From: JAEVLT01 sp964484065
GTDB taxonomy: Bacteria > Bacillota > Bacilli > Bacillales > Cytobacillaceae
Length of the DNA: 64,000 bases
Direction of reading: 5' to 3'
NCBI GenBank assembly: GCA_964484065.1
Contig: CAZAEW010000003.1
Coordinates: forward strand, 1-64,000
This document shows, piece by piece, positions 60,968 to 64,000 of the stretch. Position numbers and translations under genes: made by a program. Position 1 is the first letter of the stretch. Each line of letters opens with the position of its first letter. The notes under the pieces are model-generated. The model made no database searches and had not been told where the DNA came from. It saw only the letters and a program-made list of their open reading frames with translations.

Positions 60968-61968
60968 TGGACAAGTTTATCAGCTTAGCACATGGTGATG
61001 GCGGTGAATTAAGCCATCGTTTAATCCGTGATGTTTTTATTGAAGCATACGGTGATCATGATTCAGCATTGTTTGATGCAGCAACATTAAGTATTCCTGT
61101 TGATAAAATAGCTGTTACGACCGATTCATTTGTGATAAAGCCTATCTTTTTTCCGGGCGGATCAATTGGAAAATTAGCTGTTGCCGGAACTGTTAATGAC
61201 TTGGCTGTCAGTGGGGCAAGACCGGTTTATCTGACGTGCGGGTTCGTCATAGAAGAAGGGTTCCCAATAGCAGATTTGAAAAAAATTGTGGCCGATATGG
61301 CAAACGAAGCAAAGAAAACAGGCGTATTGATTGTGGCAGGTGACACGAAAGTAGTGGAAAGAGGGAGCGCAGACGGAGTATATATTAATACAACCGGAAT
61401 TGGCATTTATGATGTGAATTCTGGCTGCACCCTTGATTTTGAGGAAGGGGATGCAATCATCATATCAGGATCGATAGGTGATCACGGTGTAGCGGTATTT
61501 GCCGCCAGGGGTGAGCTGGGGATCAGCAGTCCTGTCAACAGTGATTGCGCTTCCTTGAATCACATGCTTGGAGAAGTGCTGCAGCATACAAATGGTGTAA
61601 GGATTATGCGCGACCCGACAAGAGGTGGGCTTGCCACTACCCTAGTAGAAATAGCTGAAGATTTCAAGCTGACCATGACGATTCATGAATCTGCCCTCCC
61701 AGTAAAAAAAGAGGTTCACGGAGTTTGTGATCTGTTGGGGTTTGATCCACTCTATCTTGCCAATGAGGGGAAAGCAATCATAATTGTTGCCAAAGATGAA
61801 AAAGATCGAGTGATAGATATATTACGGGAATTTCCAGAGGGGCAAGATGCTGTTGTCATTGGTTCCATTACTGGAAAACAAAAAGGTCAGCTGTTATTAG
61901 AAACTCCTCTCGGATCTAAGCGTTTACTTACTCGATTATCCGGAACGATGTTTCCACGGATCTGTTAA
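60967..61968 (+). CDS. hypE: Hydrogenase cyanide-ligand synthesis protein HypE
   Basis: A 333-residue AIRS-like ATPase that dehydrates the thiocarboxamide to thiocyanate on its C-terminal cysteine. The C-terminus reads MFPRIC, the required PRxC end. HGDGGELSHRLI near the start is the nucleotide-binding signature. ATG at 60967 shares one base with the hypD stop (TGATG); GGGAGAG lies upstream. Last gene of the maturation set; a terminator follows at 62045. Confidence 0.96.
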   Translation: MDKFISLAHGDGGELSHRLIRDVFIEAYGDHDSALFDAATLSIPVDKIAVTTDSFVIKPIFFPGGSIGKLAVAGTVNDLAVSGARPVYLTCGFVIEEGFPIADLKKIVADMANEAKKTGVLIVAGDTKVVERGSADGVYINTTGIGIYDVNSGCTLDFEEGDAIIISGSIGDHGVAVFAARGELGISSPVNSDCASLNHMLGEVLQHTNGVRIMRDPTRGGLATTLVEIAEDFKLTMTIHESALPVKKEVHGVCDLLGFDPLYLANEGKAIIIVAKDEKDRVIDILREFPEGQDAVVIGSITGKQKGQLLLETPLGSKRLLTRLSGTMFPRIC

Positions 61969-62044
61969 GCCTTTATTCATATGGCTGAAAGGTTTATCTA
62001 GTAATCAAAACCAGAAAAGGAATGATATTCCATAAATGGTCATG

Positions 62045-62070
62045 AGAGCACCCTTACTGGTGCTCTTTTT
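62045..62070 (+). terminator. Terminator of the hydrogenase operon
   Basis: AGAGCACC-CTTACT-GGTGCTCT followed by T residues. Confidence 0.85.
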
Positions 62071-62150
62071 CCATGAAGTAATAAGGTATATATCCTTAAA
62101 CATGGATAAACTGTATAATACGGAGGTATTGATTTATTAGGAGTGAGTGG

Positions 62151-62993
62151 ATGAGCAAAATTAAAATTGTTACAGATTCCACAGCCGATTTGCCGAAAGA
62201 AATAGTCGAAAAGTACGGTATTGAGGTTGTTCCCTTATCAGTAACCATTAATGGGAAGACATATTTAGACCGGGAAGAATTAAACCCGGCGGATTTTATA
62301 AAAATGATGAATGAATCAGAAGAACTTCCCAAAACTTCCCAGCCGTCAGCAGGTGTTTTTCATCGTCTATATGAGCAGCTTGGTGCAGAAGGATACGAGG
62401 TCATTTCGATCCATATGACGAGCAAAATGAGCGGAACGGTTCAATCAGCTGAATCTGCGGCGAAAATGTCTCAAACGAACGTTACTGTAATCGATTCACA
62501 ATTTATTTCAAAAGCACTATCATTTCAAGTCAAAGAAGCGGCAATCATGGCGATGGAGGGCAAGAGCCGGGAAGAAATCATTGACCGCTTAAAAAAGATT
62601 CGATCCAATACGAGATTGTATATAATGGTTGATACACTTGATAACCTTGTAAAAGGAGGACGAATCGGGAAAGGAAAAGCTTTTCTAGGTTCCCTGCTGA
62701 ATATAAAACCAATAGCTTCACTTGAGGGAGCCGAATATCATCCGGTTACGAAGGTTCGCAGCTATACTCAAGTCATAAAATTTTTCGTCAATCAGTTTGC
62801 AGAAGACGTCACAGGAAGAACCATTCTTGGTGTTGGAATTGCCCATGCTGAAGCGGCAGAACTTGCCGGGAAAATAAAAGAAAGCATTTTCGATCGAACA
62901 GGATTCAATCATGTCGAAATTGATTATACAAACTCAATTGTTTGTACACATACTGGTGCGGGAGCCCTTGCACTTATGTACTATTTCGAATAA
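62151..62993 (+). CDS. DegV family fatty-acid-binding protein (FakB-like)
   Basis: A 280-residue protein of the DegV/FakB fold, which binds a fatty acid for phosphorylation by FakA. IVTDSTADLPKEI near residues 5-17, TSQPSAGVF near 61-69 and DTLDNLVKGGRIGKG near 160-174 are family blocks. ATG at 62151 has AGGAG seven bases upstream; TATAAT lies at about 62113. Monocistronic. Confidence 0.93.
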   Translation: MSKIKIVTDSTADLPKEIVEKYGIEVVPLSVTINGKTYLDREELNPADFIKMMNESEELPKTSQPSAGVFHRLYEQLGAEGYEVISIHMTSKMSGTVQSAESAAKMSQTNVTVIDSQFISKALSFQVKEAAIMAMEGKSREEIIDRLKKIRSNTRLYIMVDTLDNLVKGGRIGKGKAFLGSLLNIKPIASLEGAEYHPVTKVRSYTQVIKFFVNQFAEDVTGRTILGVGIAHAEAAELAGKIKESIFDRTGFNHVEIDYTNSIVCTHTGAGALALMYYFE

Positions 62994-63092
62994 TAACTAA
63001 ATATTCAAACTTTAAAAAATATTTTCTTTCATCTTGTTTGTTTTTTTGCTAAAATAATCACTAGACTATTAGTATGAAATATAGGTGATTGA

Positions 63093-63671
63093 ATGAAACT
63101 TAGGTTTGTATATTTAGTATTATTGATCAGTACGCTCCTTCTTTCAGCCTGCCAAGGTGATATTAAGAATGCAGTGGATTGGCCGATACGGGATGATATT
63201 GTCTTTACGGATCAGAACAATAAATCTTTTGCATTAAAAGAATTAAAAGGGAAAGTCTGGATATCCGATTTTATTTTCACGAGTTGTACCGACATCTGCC
63301 CGCCGATGACAGCGAATATGGTTAAACTTCAAGGAATGATCAAAGAAAAAGGAATCAAAAATGTTGAGTTTGTCTCCTTTAGCGTTGACCCAACCGTTGA
63401 TTCACCGCAAAAGCTTTCGGAGTTTGCAAAGAAATTCAATGCAGACCAAGCAAGCTGGAAGTTCCTCACGGGATATTCGCAGGATTATATTGAAATATTT
63501 GCAAAAAACAGTTTTAAAACGTTTGTAAAAAAACCATCACAGGGTGACCAAGTTGTTCATGGAACAAGTTTTTATTTAGTTGGACCAGACGGCAGAATAA
63601 AAAAATATTATACTGGAATTAATAAAGTTCCATTTGACGAAATCATCAAAGATATTGAAGCGCTGCAATAG
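63093..63671 (+). CDS. ypmQ: Sco1/SenC family copper lipoprotein (YpmQ)
   Basis: A 192-residue membrane-anchored thioredoxin-fold protein that loads CuA in cytochrome oxidase. Lipobox LSAC with lipidated Cys at about 20; copper ligands C-x3-C in SCTDICPP near 67-74 and the distal H in VVHGTSFYLV near 155. ATG at 63093 has AGGTGATTGA upstream. Potentially serves the lone CuA protein at 8091 as well as oxidases encoded elsewhere. Confidence 0.93.
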   Translation: MKLRFVYLVLLISTLLLSACQGDIKNAVDWPIRDDIVFTDQNNKSFALKELKGKVWISDFIFTSCTDICPPMTANMVKLQGMIKEKGIKNVEFVSFSVDPTVDSPQKLSEFAKKFNADQASWKFLTGYSQDYIEIFAKNSFKTFVKKPSQGDQVVHGTSFYLVGPDGRIKKYYTGINKVPFDEIIKDIEALQ

Positions 63672-63701
63672 ACCTTTTATTTAGGAAAGGTCTATTTTTT
63701 T
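63669..63701 (+). terminator. Terminator after the Sco gene
   Basis: TAGACCTTT / AAAGGTCTA stem, 8-base loop, T-run; the stem starts at the stop codon. Confidence 0.85.
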
Positions 63702-63771
63702 ATGTTAAGGATATGTTTGGAAATATTATTCTCGTGTTATAATAACTCTAGTTTGGAGGGCAGGTGATAGG

Positions 63772-64000
63772 ATGAGAAAGGTATTCACTCTGCTGATGGT
63801 TTCAGCTATTTTGTTAGCTTCTTGCGGCAGTGCAGATTGGAAAAAACAGCCCATTAGGAAAACGTCTGTACAGGTTTTTAAGCAGATCCCTGGTGATTTT
63901 TTTCCTAGAAGGATTACGGTAGTTTCTGCAGGGGACTCCTTAACCCAAGGAGTAGGGGACAGCACCCAACAGGGAGGATATTTGCCATATTTAAAGAAAA
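63772..64000 (+). CDS. ypmR: SGNH/GDSL lipase lipoprotein (YpmR-like), truncated by the window end
   Basis: The first 76 residues are present and the frame is open at the window edge. A lipoprotein signal (MRKVFTLLMVSAILLASC, lipid Cys at 18) is followed by SGNH block I, VVSAGDSLTQGVGD, holding the catalytic Ser. ATG at 63772 follows GGAGGGCAGGTGATAGG; TATAAT lies at about 63739. In B. subtilis ypmR also follows the Sco gene ypmQ. Substrate unknown. Confidence 0.88.
   Translation, partial: MRKVFTLLMVSAILLASCGSADWKKQPIRKTSVQVFKQIPGDFFPRRITVVSAGDSLTQGVGDSTQQGGYLPYLKK

Noticed and set aside
1..64000. Insertion sequences, prophage, CRISPR, tRNA or rRNA genes
   Set aside because: No transposase, integrase, phage structural gene, regularly spaced repeat, cloverleaf or rRNA segment was seen on reading both strands.

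Overview
The window reads as the chromosome of a spore-forming member of the Bacillaceae (Bacillus sensu lato). The evidence is a minor spore protein of the SspL type, AGGAGG-class ribosome binding sites with frequent TTG starts, DynA, MntR, bacilliredoxin, YpgQ/YpiP/YpjP-type genes, a four-gene cyd operon and a YceG/TelA tellurite-type cluster. From memory of Bacillus subtilis 168, the backbone keeps the order bcsA-ypbQ-dynA-ypcP-sspL-ypeP/ypdQ/ypeQ-cspD-metA-ypgQ-brxA-ypiP-ypjP-thyA-dfrA-ypmQ(sco)-ypmR. Redox and stress modules are interleaved with it. I saw no tRNA, rRNA, transposase, phage gene or CRISPR array.

Region 1 (1-8.6 kb) is a nitric-oxide/low-oxygen module. A single-subunit quinol NO reductase (3173-5530) faces a leftward operon that encodes a Crp/Fnr regulator without Fnr cysteines, two DUF2249 proteins, a 12-helix membrane protein and a DUF59/SufT-like protein. 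A third DUF2249 gene has a Crp/Fnr-like box centred exactly at -41.5 of a TATAAT promoter. A lone CuA protein, an M32 carboxypeptidase and a previously easy-to-miss 49-residue Cys-rich protein complete the region.

Region 2 (8.7-20.5 kb) holds backbone genes: a type III polyketide synthase with its methyltransferase, a double dynamin, a nucleotidyltransferase, a 5'-3' exonuclease, SspL, a DUF212 membrane protein, an EamA permease, two divergent RNase H-fold genes, a zinc-finger protein and a cold shock protein. A small Fur-box transcription unit with a 26-residue membrane peptide lies at 10.6 kb.

Region 3 (20.5-37.2 kb) contains cydABCD with a strongly structured leader, topB, mntR, metA, fhs, an HD hydrolase coupled to an ABC-F ATPase, brxA and a YpiP-type methyltransferase.

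Region 4 (38.2-48.7 kb) is a Ter-type stress cluster. It starts from a textbook ECF-sigma promoter (TGAAAC-N16-CGTA) and carries terD, terC, a CitE-like lyase, a PRTase_2/TRSP protein, a StiP/PRTase_1 protein, a HAD phosphatase, yceG, telA and two more terD genes. It sits between ypjP and thyA-dfrA.

Region 5 (50.3-62.1 kb) is a self-contained hydrogen-uptake locus. It has tatA-tatC, a Tat-exported [NiFe] hydrogenase (small, large and cytochrome b subunits), its protease, a Rieske-like protein with Cys-only ligands, and the complete hypABFCDE set. The window ends with degV, a Sco-type copper chaperone and the start of a ypmR-type SGNH lipase.

Taken together, the cell probably switches between oxygen (cytochrome bd), NO and H2 electron routes at the menaquinone pool and carries a cell-envelope/metal stress response. 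The most unusual points are the Rieske-like Cys4 protein in the hydrogenase operon, the Fur-box mini-transcript, the triple DUF2249 set with its Crp/Fnr sites, and the cydA leader structure.
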